64,000 nucleotides of DNA from Drechslerella dactyloides (Eukaryota; Ascomycota; Orbiliomycetes; Orbiliales; Orbiliaceae): NCBI GenBank assembly GCA_020064725.1, contig JAGTWJ010000019.1, forward strand, positions 1,984,001 through 2,048,000, read 5' to 3'. The translations under genes and the position numbers were made by a program. Below the pieces are notes generated by a model. The model did not search any database. It was not told the DNA's origin and saw only the letters and a program-made list of their open reading frames with translations. Below are positions 33,196 through 43,515 of this stretch, piece by piece (the stretch's first letter is position 1; every line of letters begins with the position of its first letter).

Positions 33196-35484
33196 TCAGA
33201 TTGCTGTTGCAGAAAATATACTTAACAGTCCCGGCCGCGGCGTGCGATCCAAAGCTCGAAGGCAACAGTCCAAACACTCATCCTCCCTCCATATATATGT
33301 GCGTCCAACACCCAGGAAGCCCGAAGCGATCGCTATCCTAGAAGTGAGCGGACCGACGATAAAATCCACCTCCATCCCGGATGGCAATATCCGTATACGT
33401 CGGATTTCCTTCCAGGTATCGTGATCAGGATCGGTGAGCTCATACAGCATCTTTTTGCAGCCCACTATATCACACTTCACCAGACCTCTCCCATTTTCGA
33501 CAATTTTCTGGAGCATAGCCGGGCCAATGCAGAAATCTAGTCGTTGCTTCTGGGTCGTAACAGCTGACTGACGCAGTGAGCTTTTGTATAGCGATAATCC
33601 AGTATAAAGGCCCTCAATAGTTTCCTGTACCAGCATACTCGGGTGGTTGTATTCAGCTAAGCGGTCTCTTTGACCGGGCAGATATACTGGGGCTTTCAAG
33701 TTCTGGTCTAGAATAAAGCCATATGGTCGGTAGTTATATTCGATTTGGCCAGGAGTCACCTGGACTTTGCAAGATATACTCCCACATTCTGATATACCGG
33801 ATAGAACCAAGCTCCACGCACAGATACCATTCGCGCAGGCTGCACTATAGCACCTATCCGACCGCGACCCTGGGGCGTCGGCACCAAAAATCATCAAGGC
33901 GTCATGGAGTAATGGGTCGCAATTATCTGCACGCGGATATTTGATGCAGTAGAGTCCCATAACGCAGGCGATGATGTCTCTCCCAGTGCCGTGTATAACG
34001 GATCCCTGTGTTCCCGATCTGGCAGCTGCGTCGATGCGCCTCTGGTAAAATAGTAGGAGGCCCGATCGCCGTAGCAAAAGATCAGGCGGGTATACAATGT
34101 TGTTCAGTGAGACTGACAGCTTGAGCAAAATACTCACAAGATGATCTAAACAAAATATCCTAACCTTCGAGTTCGTTTGCTTTACTTTTTTGGGTTGACA
34201 ATGCTGGCAGGCGCAGATAGTTCTGATGCGAGCCATTCTTGCCATATATGCAGCTCGGATCTTTTCAAAGTTGGTTTCCCTCGATGCTTCGTCTATCCTG
34301 CTTTTCAGTGGCTCCAGCTCCGGGAAGAATGTATACATGGATTGAGCGAGAACTTGAGCAGTAAGGCCCATAGATGATTTTTGATTTGGCCTATGGGGGC
34401 GAAGATGTAAATCCGCGCCAGGCGTAGTGCGAATGAGTTCTGTAGCGGCAGCGACGTATCCTAATACATCTGCCACGTCCCCAGAAAGTTCCCTCCCGAG
34501 GAGTTTGTGGAAATCAGAACCAAAAGTCAGAGATAGTGCTTTTTCCCAAGGAACGCGGCCAGTCGGTTGCATTTTTAGAGGTCTAAAAAAGTTTGTTGCT
34601 TCCGAGAGTAGATAGGTGTTCGCGACCCGTTCGATAGCATCCGAATTTCGGGCCGATGATATCGTATATATGATGTTAACTTGAGCGTCCTTCTCCGATA
34701 GAGAGCCTTTAGAATAGAGTAGTTCACCGGTTTCCTTGGTGATACAAATGCTCAAGTCAAAGAGCCATTCGGCCACAGCTGCTAGAACGCCAGCATGGTG
34801 ATTTCCCTTGATCGTAATGGATTGCAGCTGTCCACGGGTGACTGACGCGATAGCCAGAATAGCATCTGCCATGCCAGCAGCGCTGACGGCCCTGAAAGGC
34901 GTCTCGAGGTGAGTTTCACTCAATCGAATGAAACCGTCCAGAAGATTTGGAAAAGTTGTTCTGCTTAAGAAGCCGGAGCAGGATCGAAGTAGGTCCTCCC
35001 ATTGAAATAATGAGGGTTTAAGTTCATCAGGCGCTTTTGTGAGCATAGCCATCTCGTTCAGTACTTCCGCGCAGTATTCCTTCTCGTAACACTCGGAAAG
35101 GGCTCCGCATAGCCCACAGAGTAGCATGCCCTCCTCGGATTGAGCCAATCTACTGAGGGGACTTTCAATCTGGAAACCGTACCAAAGCATAGCCGCAGCA
35201 CCTTTATAAACTTTAAGTTGTTTCGCGACAGACACAAGCTTTTTGCGCGACTCCAGCTCAAGCTTGAATTGGGAATTCATCAATGTCTGCCCGACGAGAA
35301 TTGTATACGGATCGAGACGCCCAGCGGATAATCGAGCGAGGACTCCCACCGAGAATGAAACACTTGAGTTGAGAAGTCCCACCCATTCAACGGTTCCATT
35401 TTGTTCGAAACCGCCCGGTCCAAGCTGACTTTGGTGGGGAATAAGAGCTGTCGAGGCATCATTAACGCGGATATCTGGTGGCAT
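33196..35484 (-). CDS. Large protein of unknown function, tandem paralog B
   Basis: Uninterrupted 762-codon frame, start MPPDIRVNDASTALIPHQSQ. Diverged paralog of the neighbouring gene at 29735-32593: equivalent landmarks appear in the same order, namely LKPSLFQWEDLL (155-166), VLAAVAEWLFDLSI (233-246), TGRVPWEKALSLTFG (308-322), CACQHC (424-429) followed by FCLDHLVSILLKLSVSLNNIV, VTPGQIEYNYRPY (576-588) and CLDCC (737-741). It lacks the extended Gly/Ser tail of paralog A and differs at its N-terminus. Two CxCxxC-type clusters raise the possibility of metal binding; this is inference. Both genes are intronless across the long frame, unlike most neighbours, which fits an accessory origin. Function unknown. 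Confidence 0.72.
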   Translation of the reverse strand: MPPDIRVNDASTALIPHQSQLGPGGFEQNGTVEWVGLLNSSVSFSVGVLARLSAGRLDPYTILVGQTLMNSQFKLELESRKKLVSVAKQLKVYKGAAAMLWYGFQIESPLSRLAQSEEGMLLCGLCGALSECYEKEYCAEVLNEMAMLTKAPDELKPSLFQWEDLLRSCSGFLSRTTFPNLLDGFIRLSETHLETPFRAVSAAGMADAILAIASVTRGQLQSITIKGNHHAGVLAAVAEWLFDLSICITKETGELLYSKGSLSEKDAQVNIIYTISSARNSDAIERVANTYLLSEATNFFRPLKMQPTGRVPWEKALSLTFGSDFHKLLGRELSGDVADVLGYVAAATELIRTTPGADLHLRPHRPNQKSSMGLTAQVLAQSMYTFFPELEPLKSRIDEASRETNFEKIRAAYMARMARIRTICACQHCQPKKVKQTNSKVRIFCLDHLVSILLKLSVSLNNIVYPPDLLLRRSGLLLFYQRRIDAAARSGTQGSVIHGTGRDIIACVMGLYCIKYPRADNCDPLLHDALMIFGADAPGSRSDRCYSAACANGICAWSLVLSGISECGSISCKVQVTPGQIEYNYRPYGFILDQNLKAPVYLPGQRDRLAEYNHPSMLVQETIEGLYTGLSLYKSSLRQSAVTTQKQRLDFCIGPAMLQKIVENGRGLVKCDIVGCKKMLYELTDPDHDTWKEIRRIRILPSGMEVDFIVGPLTSRIAIASGFLGVGRTYIWREDECLDCCLRALDRTPRPGLLSIFSATAI

Positions 35485-36379
35485 TTTGGGGAGAATTAAT
35501 CTTAGTCAAAGAAATAAAGGTCTTCGTTAGTTCCAAAACTGATACGAAATCAGATCAATTTGAGCTCTGATATCTAGTAGCTACTTTCTATCAAAGCACT
35601 ATATCGAAAAATAGGTTGCACAATGAAAATTGCTCTAAGTTAAGAAGCCTAGGAATCCGCTGGTTTTAAATGTTGCCTGAAATGAGATTCTATTGTCGGG
35701 AGATTGAAGCTGACTGAGTACTGCTAGTATTCGTAGGCCTTATGTGACCCTCGCGACAATCGAGGCTGTGAGAGTTGAAGCAACTGTGCATGCAAATGCC
35801 GTAGAGAAGGCTGAGCGGAGTTCGTTGTTGGGACCGGAACGAATTTCAGCAAATCAGTGCCTTAAAACCCCACCATGCGTAGTATCAGCAGCCATAAGTG
35901 CAGTTCCAGTGATTGGTTGATTCGCAAGGCTGTCAACGCGCAGCTCGAGAGGCGTCTTGGGAGGTTGAAAGTTGAGTGAGGATCTGAACATGAACTCGAG
36001 TACTCACAATGCAATGCGAACGGCTTATATTCTGAGACTTAAGAGCTCAAGAGTCCATTATATTACCAGCTTATAATTACTATATCAGCTTGTACTTGAA
36101 TTAAGAGAGAAATCCAGGACGTCAATACCCTATACTAGCCTGCCCCGTATCGATAGACTTGTATCGAACCGCGCCCCGCGCGTGTGCTTCGTCGTTTCGC
36201 GAGCCAGCTATGTCTACATGGTATTGATTATGTAATCGTTCGGTGTCACCCTGGGCCCCGCGTTTCCCCTGCTCCAAGCTTCGAGCTTGCCTGTGCTAGC
36301 TACCTCGACGAATACCTGCGATTGCCTCGACACATATATATAACACCGAGCATCTCGACAACCCAACGACTTACCGAAA
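35485..36379. promoter_or_regulatory. Divergent upstream region, paralog B / PMI
   Basis: 895 nt. The left two thirds are AT-rich like the island; from about 36160 it becomes GC-rich (GAACCGCGCCCCGCGCG) with an ATATATATAA element at about 36334 just before the PMI start, a plausible TATA box. No gene recognised. The composition boundary near 36.15 kb marks the right edge of the island. Confidence 0.45.
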
Positions 36380-38021
36380 ATGGTTCTTCCAGTCCCACTA
36401 TACGAGCTCCGCTGCGGTATGTGTACCAATATCGCATCCGTTCTGATTGCAACCAGATGCTAACGTCAAAACAGGCGTAAACAACTATGACTGGGGTACG
36501 CACGGTCGAATATCTCGCGTCCTATAAAAGCGACAGCTTGCTGAGTATCCGACTACCGCGATACAGGCAAAACCGGGACCTCGTCATGCGCGGCGCAATT
36601 CGCTGCTGCAAAGACAGAAATGTCGATTGAAGAGTCGAAGCCATACGCAGAGGTACGCATCTACGTCATATACACAGTATCTCTTGGCGGTAGAAGAACT
36701 AATGGACTGCCTACCAGCTGTGGATGGGAACACACCCGTCGCTACCTTCGATCGATCTGGAGACGGGAAGGAGCCTGCAGGACCTCATCAGCTTGAACGA
36801 ATCCCTCCTCGGACCAGCTGTCGTGGGCAGGTTTGGGACGGGCAAGCTGCCGTTCTTGTTCAAGGTTCTGAGCATACGCAAAGCGCTCAGCATCCAGGCA
36901 CATCCTGACAAAAGACTCGCTGAGCAATTGCACGCCAACGATCCCAAGAATTACCCCGGTACGTCTTGCTACCCAAAACAGTATCGTGTCGGGGCAAGTG
37001 GAGATTTTCTAATGGTGAATTGCAGATGATAACCATAAGCCCGAGATGGCGATTGCCATCACTCCGTTTACCGGACTCTGCGGCTTCCGTCCTCTACCCG
37101 AGATCGTAGAGTTCCTGTCTACTGTCAAGCCCTTAGCAGACCTGATAGGTCCGGACGCTATCGCTTCCTTTACAAAGCTCTCGACCTCCGCTACTAAGGG
37201 CGAGCCAGAGAAGGGTCTCAGAGAGGTATACGAGAAGCTGATGAGCTCCAGTCAAGGCGCGATCACCGCCAGCGCGAAAGCACTCGTGGAAGCCGCCAGG
37301 GCGGACAAGGACTCGTTCGCCGGAGGTGCCAAGCTCTCCGACGGGAGGAGCTTCGCGGAGCTGATCGTAGAGCTAGACGGCCAGTTCCCCGCCGATGTGG
37401 GCCTGTTCTCCACGTTCTTCCTGAACTTTGTCTACCTTACGCCCGGTCAGGGCATGTTCCTGCAAGCCAACGAGCCGCATGCATACCTATCCGGAGGTTG
37501 GTACAAGTGCTTCTCTGATAACCTCGACTGCACGCTGACCGGTACATTTCACAGATATCATGGAATGCATGGCGTCATCCGACAACGTCGTCCGGGCTGG
37601 CTTCACGCCCAAATTTAAGGATGTTCCAACGCTAGTCTCAATGCTAACCTACCGTTCCGCACCCGTCGATGCGCAAATCATGAAACCGGAGCCGTATCCG
37701 TTCATCAAGATCGCGGAGGACACGGAAGCCGAGGCAGCGCTGTACGACCCGCCAATCAAGGAGTTTGCTGTCGTGCGAACGCTGCTCACGAGAGGCAATA
37801 TCGAATTCGAGGGAATTTTGGGCCCGAGCATCATCATCTTCACAAAGGGCACCGGCGCGATATCTGGCGGTGGCGGCGGGAAGAAGAGGATGGAGATCGG
37901 CCCAGGGAGCGTCGTGTTTGTTGGCGCAGGCCTGCATATTGGGATCGAAGGGGAGGATCTCGAGTGCTACCGTGCGTTCTGCAGCGTAAATGAGGAGGGA
38001 AGCGAGGCTAAGCTCGTGTAA
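36380..38021 (+). CDS. Mannose-6-phosphate isomerase (class I)
   Basis: Zinc enzyme interconverting fructose-6-phosphate and mannose-6-phosphate, supplying GDP-mannose for glycosylation and cell-wall mannan. The start [13 protein letters not shown] is followed by small introns: exon 1 ends 36416, then [15 protein letters not shown]..., and [12 protein letters not shown]. Signatures: [22 protein letters not shown] (the zinc Gln and His in QAHPDK), [21 protein letters not shown] (conserved NHKPE), [33 protein letters not shown] (zinc His, phosphate Arg) and EFAVVRTLL near the C-terminal cupin. An intron near 37496-37555 splits LSG|DIMEC. Size (about 440 aa) fits fungal Pmi1/Pmi40. Confidence 0.95.
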
Positions 38022-38296
38022 AGATGAATAGTCCACTAGTATACATGTGCATCGAGGGTTCGGCATAGCCAAAAGGGCATATGGAGCGGCGTCTCCATGT
38101 GATATATACCAATCGGTATTCCATCGTGCAGTTTTGGATTTTGACGGGAATGCTGGACCGATAGATATATATAAACCGCCGAGAAGTCCCCTTGAAGCAG
38201 GTACAGACTCCGGCACTCCACCCAATGCATATACGTTGCTGGCGTATTTGTAGACACCACGTTCTGAGACAGACGCAAAATGCGAGAGAGCAAATG

Positions 38297-38793
38297 TTAT
38301 CCAGGTCCGATACGGGGCCTATAATCGCGTTAGCCGGCTTTGATGCAGTAATGGAGGACTGCGGGAGAGCATACATGTCGTGATGTTCGCTGAGGTTTGA
38401 GAGATACTTGTTGAACTCTTCCACTTTCTCCTTGTGCGACTTTGACGCCTCCTTCAGCAGCACTTGGTCGAGCTATCGTCGATGTTAGTATGCTATGCGT
38501 GCGTGCGCAAATATGCCGGGGGCGCGTACCTTTTTCTTCCGTGCCTCCTCGAACTTGCGCTCGGCCTCCGTCTTGGTGTACCGTGGCAACGGCGGTTCGG
38601 TGACCTTGGCCTTGCTGGACTCGGCGTCATCGCCACCTTCGGTCCCGGTTTCCAGCTGCTTCGATTCAGGGTCGGTCTTGCCGTCGTCCTTTGGTTTGCT
38701 GCTCTTCTTCTTCTTCTTGGGCTTCGAGACGCCGGCCGAGCCTTTGAGGCGCAGCGAGCCGCCGATGGAGGAGGAGTAGTCGTCGCGACCCAT
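38297..38793 (-). CDS. FAM32A-family protein
   Basis: Small lysine-rich nuclear protein; the human relative FAM32A/OTAG-12 has been found in catalytic spliceosomes. The start (complement 38791-38793) opens MGRDDYSSSIGGSLRLKG. A Lys tract (KKKKKSSKPKDD), an acidic linker, KTEAERKFEEARKKK and, after an intron, LDQVLLKEASKSHKEKVEEFNKYLSNLSEHHDM follow. A second splice (donor GTATGC) gives the conserved end MPRIGPG and a stop at 38297-38299. About 120 residues, matching the family. Divergent from RHO4. Confidence 0.88.
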
Positions 38794-39778
38794 CGCGGTG
38801 GGCGGGCAGTCTCGTCGCGGTGGAGATGACGCTTCGAAAGGCGTCTCGCGGCGGCGTGACGACGGATTGTGTTGTGAGAGAAGAAAATTGATGACTAAGC
38901 CCGATTACATAATCTCGCTGTTTCTCCTTCTCCTTCTCGTTGTCTAGCCAACCAGAAAGGCGCAGCGGCGGCGACCGATTGCGGTAAACAGCTGACATCG
39001 CGGCCGGGCGCCGTCTATCGGCCCAACCAGGTTATAACCATTGCGCCCTCCTCCGCCGTAGACACTTTTGCGCCCTCCCCTCCGTAGACGCCTCATCCTC
39101 CGCCTCCTCCCAATCAACATCTCCCACCCGCCCCCTCAAGCCACCACTTTTCCTCAATCGCACACGACCGGCCAGATCAGATACATTATCGATACGAGAA
39201 GGGAACGTGAAAGGAGACGCACCAGCGCCACGAGCACCACCGTAAGCGGCCCTCCGATCCGTACCTGCAGCTGGCTAGCTGGCTGCCTATCACCCGAGCC
39301 CGAGGATCGCGAGTTCCATCATACATACATATTACACATCACATGGCCGTCTGCTAAACCGCGTGCATTGTAGCGTCCGACTGTTACGAACCGCTAGTCA
39401 GTCAGTCGCCGCTACGTACCAGGGAGCTCCTACAATCGATACATCCATCGCCCTTGCGAATCCTTTTCGAACGCCAACCACGCCAACTCCAGCTACCGTC
39501 CGCACACGCATACATACAGGAGGACAGCACTACATCATCGTATCGTATCGCACGCATACCTCGAGCGCCCGTGGCCTCCGCCTCCATTCTTCAGCCGGGC
39601 AGGGGCGAGTAGAATGCCATCCGTCGGCCATCGCTCATACCGCCCACGAGTAGCTGCACCATCCATCCGAACGACCTGATCGACAGAGCCGGACGAACGA
39701 CCACGACCGACCACATCAGCGCTAGCATTACCAGCCTACGTACATCCAGCGACAGTACAGCCGAAGCACACCGTTACA
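38794..39778. promoter_or_regulatory. Divergent upstream region, FAM32A / RHO4
   Basis: 985 nt, C-rich on the + strand through much of 39050-39770, consistent with a long RHO4 5' leader. Open frames on the + strand (e.g. around 39070-39370) are Pro/Arg/Ser-rich and chance-like. No other gene recognised. Confidence 0.4.
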
Positions 39779-40585
39779 ATGTCGCGACACTCGAGCGGCC
39801 GGACGGAGAGCACGCTGCCCCCGGGCATGCCGGCCGTGCTCTCCAAGAAGCTTGTCGTCGTCGGCGACGGCGGCTGCGGGAAGACATGTCTTCTCATCAG
39901 CTTTTCTCAGGGGTACTTCCCAGAAGTGCGTTCATCCCTTAAAGCCGTTCCTACCGGCAGCAGCTGACGGTTACCACGCTACAGAAATACGTGCCGACGG
40001 TGTTTGAGAACTACATCGCGCACACAACGCACAAACCGACGGGTAAGCCCGTCGAGCTCGCGCTCTGGGACACTGCAGGCCAGGAAGACTACGACCGGCT
40101 GCGGCCGCTGTCGTACCCGGAGACGGACGTCGTGTTCATTTGCTTCGCCGTCGACTGTCCCACCAGTTTCGACAACGTGATGGAGAAGGTACGACGCCCA
40201 TATCATCCTATAGTTGGAGCTCATACTGACCTATGACGCGCAGTGGTACCCCGAGGTGCTGCATTTCTGCCCCGCGATCCCGCTCGTCCTCGTCGGCACG
40301 AAATCCGACCTCCGCGAGAACCCGAACGCGCTAGACCTGCTGCGCACACAGGGCCTCTCGCCCGTCCCCGCGGATGAGGCGCTGGAGACGGCGCGCACGA
40401 TGGGTGCAGTGTACATGGAGTGCAGCAGCAAGACGATGCAGGGCGTGCACGAGCTGTTCGAGCTGGCGGTGACGACGGCGGTGGGCAAGTTCGGCCGGGG
40501 CAGCCCCGGACGCAACAGCAGCAACGGGCGGACGCCGGGCGGGTCCGGGCGACACAAGAAGCCGAGGAGCTGCAAGATATTATGA
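39779..40585 (+). CDS. RHO4: Rho4-type small GTPase
   Basis: Rho-family GTPase controlling septation and cell-wall integrity in filamentous fungi. Exons 39779-39925, 39985-40188 and 40244-40585 give 230 residues. An N-terminal extension of about 22 residues precedes [15 protein letters not shown] (P-loop, 29-36). The effector region is [12 protein letters not shown]; switch II is [24 protein letters not shown]. Then come [18 protein letters not shown] (TKSD base specificity), MECSSK, and a basic hypervariable tail ending [11 protein letters not shown], a CAAL-type geranylgeranylation box. The extension and the [10 protein letters not shown] context favour Rho4 over Rho1, Cdc42 or Rho3. Confidence 0.93.
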
Positions 40586-41935
40586 AGTGAAGCCGTGATT
40601 GTTCCTTTCGATTCGATTCGTAATTAGCTGCTTCGATTCTCCGTGGTCGGGTTTTGCATACATATCTTGTGTTTGATGCCCTGTCGAGCTTGGCGTCTCG
40701 TGCCACTTCTGCTCTTCTTATAGATAGCTTGCTTGCGTCGCGGACGAATGCAGACAGCCTGTCGGTTCTGACACGTCTGTTTGAGACGGGTTGCATGCCG
40801 TGCGTTCTCGATCGCGTCCGCTGATAGCGATAATGATTCCCCCGCCCTCTCCATACATAGCCTGGTCGTTTTCGTCTCGGTCCGTTTTATAATTGTGGCT
40901 GTATGTCCTGTTTTTTTTTTTCTTACTTGTTTACTGTGTGGCGTGCGAGGATGTATTGGTATATGTATTCGAAAAAGTCCGGTGGATGTATCACAGATGC
41001 ACATGTTTGGAGCGAGCTGACCTGTCCGCTCGATGGGTATTCCCGGGGGTATATGGACTTGGGTCGTTATAGCGCACTGGTTTTACGTAGGATAGAATGA
41101 TACCTTTAGTTGTTTTAGATGCATGTGTATTTACGTGTGCTGGTGGTATGTGTCGACAGTATTGTGTCAGCAGCTATAGCCGTCTGTGATTATATGTCTC
41201 CTGAAATACTGTTAGCGTGCTGCTGTGAAGCTTCGCGAAATTGACAACAATGTGACGGTGCACGTTCGAGGTCCTGTTCCTTGCGCCAGACATGCCTTTG
41301 AATCGACAGATGTCTACAAATACAGAGTTGTATACGCACGCCCTGGTTTTATATAGGAATTTTATTATAATTATCAGCCTCGACGCCTGACTTCAGTCAT
41401 ATCATGATAAGAGGGTGCACCCTCTACCAGGTGCGCCTGGAAATTGCAATTGGTATTATATATCGCAAACTCAGCTGAGCTCCACCACGATGCCAGCTGA
41501 GAGGAATTCAAACGTCATGAAATCTTATTTCCACTCACGCAGCAGAATTAACTTTTATCGTGTAACGTTGCAAAACGACTTTTTTCATTTTACTTGTATG
41601 TACTTTTATTCGTTAACCAAGACAATCCTCTCACACCGTTTAGAATTGATGAAAAAGATCCTGGTCTGCAATCCGAATCCTCTCATTTTTTTCTTAAAAT
41701 AATGGCAGCCTACTCATGACGCCGATCGATATATATTAACTCCCTGCAGCAGCCCTGCTCTGCCCTGCCCGGGCCCAGTAATGTTCGAGCGCTCCCGTAC
41801 CGGACATCTGCACGAACACAGCTGATGAGGTGGATACCTCGCACATGCTCAATGTAAAAATACACTCACGAGTGGATATGACAGGCCTGCAGGGCAGAGC
41901 GAGCTGCAGCTGCCAGACGTCAGGCAAGGGTGTAC

Positions 41936-41982
41936 TATGGTAGGGCATGGTAGGGTATGGTATGGTATGGTATGGTATGGTA
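41936..41982. repeat. TATGG pentanucleotide microsatellite
   Basis: Tandem TATGG units, about five perfect preceded by degenerate TAGGG/CATGG copies. A shorter copy (GGTATGGTATGG) recurs at about 42468-42480. Likely slippage-derived. Confidence 0.8.
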
Positions 41983-43277
41983 AGGACGCTCGGATCCAAA
42001 GGTCTGACACCCGGCGTTTCAGCAGCGGCCACCGAGACGAGACGAGACGACATGGCAGGGGTGTACCAAAACCCATGGATACGACTTATCATATCATATC
42101 ACATCGCATTAGCTAGTTATCGTATACAGTAACTACCTACGGCCTACCCAGTCTTGTCCCTTCGGCGCGTTGCGGCCTTGGGAGTCTAGTTCATGACAGC
42201 GTCCCCGAGTGTCGAGACCGGACCATGGTACCAGGTTCGCCCGTGGTATGTGTCGGTTATGTATGCACGTAGTACGGGATATCACATCTGTCATTACACT
42301 GCACTGTATAGTATAGACCCCTACGCCCCTTATGTCTGCATAATTGTAGATACCGGCTTCCGAGCAGTCAGCCCACCAGTCAAACGGTAATTAGACATAT
42401 GCACAACCGCGGGCATGAGCGACGACGGTTATGCCGGTTATATTCATGCCGTGTCATGTCGAAGCTTGGTATGGTATGGTCCCAGCGCCTTACCTTCGGG
42501 TCATGCCGTGGAAGGATCAGCTCATGCTAACTAGGGTTAAACACACAGTAATGATAAGCTGTAGCTACAAGCTGTCCAGCTAGGCAGGGATACATACGCA
42601 ATGTACATAGAATTAATACTTCTCACCTCTATGACTGGCTTGCTTCATGATCGATCACAGTATGAATATAATATAGTAGCATCAATGTATCAGTATATTT
42701 GTGCTACATTTCTAGTTGCATTCTAGGAAAACCCAAGGAACAGTGCAATGCAGACGCTATGTATTCGTGTATAGACGCACACTGAGTCAACTATCAGTGA
42801 TACCCCAAGTACTCGGTGACCCCTATCGGTTCCGTGTACCACCCAGCCTAGCCCCCGGACTTGTATCGTTATCCGCATAATGTAGCTGTAGACATACACC
42901 TTCCGCAACAGTCCAAACCCCGCATCGGTCCACACCCCACATCGCACACTGCAGCTCATCACACATCTCATCGCGCATGAAAAAATAAAATATGAATGAA
43001 TGAAAAAAAGAGTCTAGTCGCATACAATACAAGATATCATCGCATAAAAACGTACACACCAGCAAAGACGACGAGAACCAAAAGGGGAACCCGCAGCCGA
43101 CATACGACCGCGCAGCCGACGAGCCCCACCCCCACCAACCGCATACGTACGATACTACACCTATCGTCTACCGTGTAAAGTTAGGTTGGTAAAGTTCAAG
43201 TAGTATATAATCCTAGGTAAAAAAATAAAAAAAGAATAATATTACAACAATTGTAAAGAAAGGAACGGCAAACATAC

Positions 43278-43315
43278 AGACAGATGATAGTCAGACAGAC
43301 AGACAGACAGACACG
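43278..43315. repeat. GACA tetranucleotide microsatellite
   Basis: Repeated CAGACAGA units interrupted by GATGATAGT, then four to five perfect GACA copies, within the 3' flank of the DENN gene. Confidence 0.75.
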
Positions 43316-43515
43316 CAAAAGTTTAAACACAGACAGCTTGAAACTCAAAATCGCAAATCAAAGCCAATCCACGCAGTAGAGTCAACGGACTCACTCCCAC
43401 AAACCAAAAGGGGTACTCAAGACAGCCCAGCCAGCCAGCAAGCGCTCCAGGATATATATCGCACGAAGAATTGTTGCATCATACATCATACCAGTTGTTC
43501 CCAGCGCAAATCACT

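Larger units (their letters stand above)
40586..43515. other. 2.9-kb intergenic spacer with microsatellites
   Basis: Lies between the converging RHO4 and DENN gene. It includes presumed 3' UTRs, a T-tract (about 40911-40922), a TATGG pentanucleotide array (41936-41982), A-rich runs (43000-43260) and a GACA array (43278-43315). Scattered short frames have no recognisable content and no tRNA was found. A non-coding transcript could be present but is not supported by sequence alone. Confidence 0.5.

Noticed and set aside
43278..43315. CRISPR-like repeats
   Set aside because: Simple tandem tetranucleotides without spacers in a eukaryotic genome.
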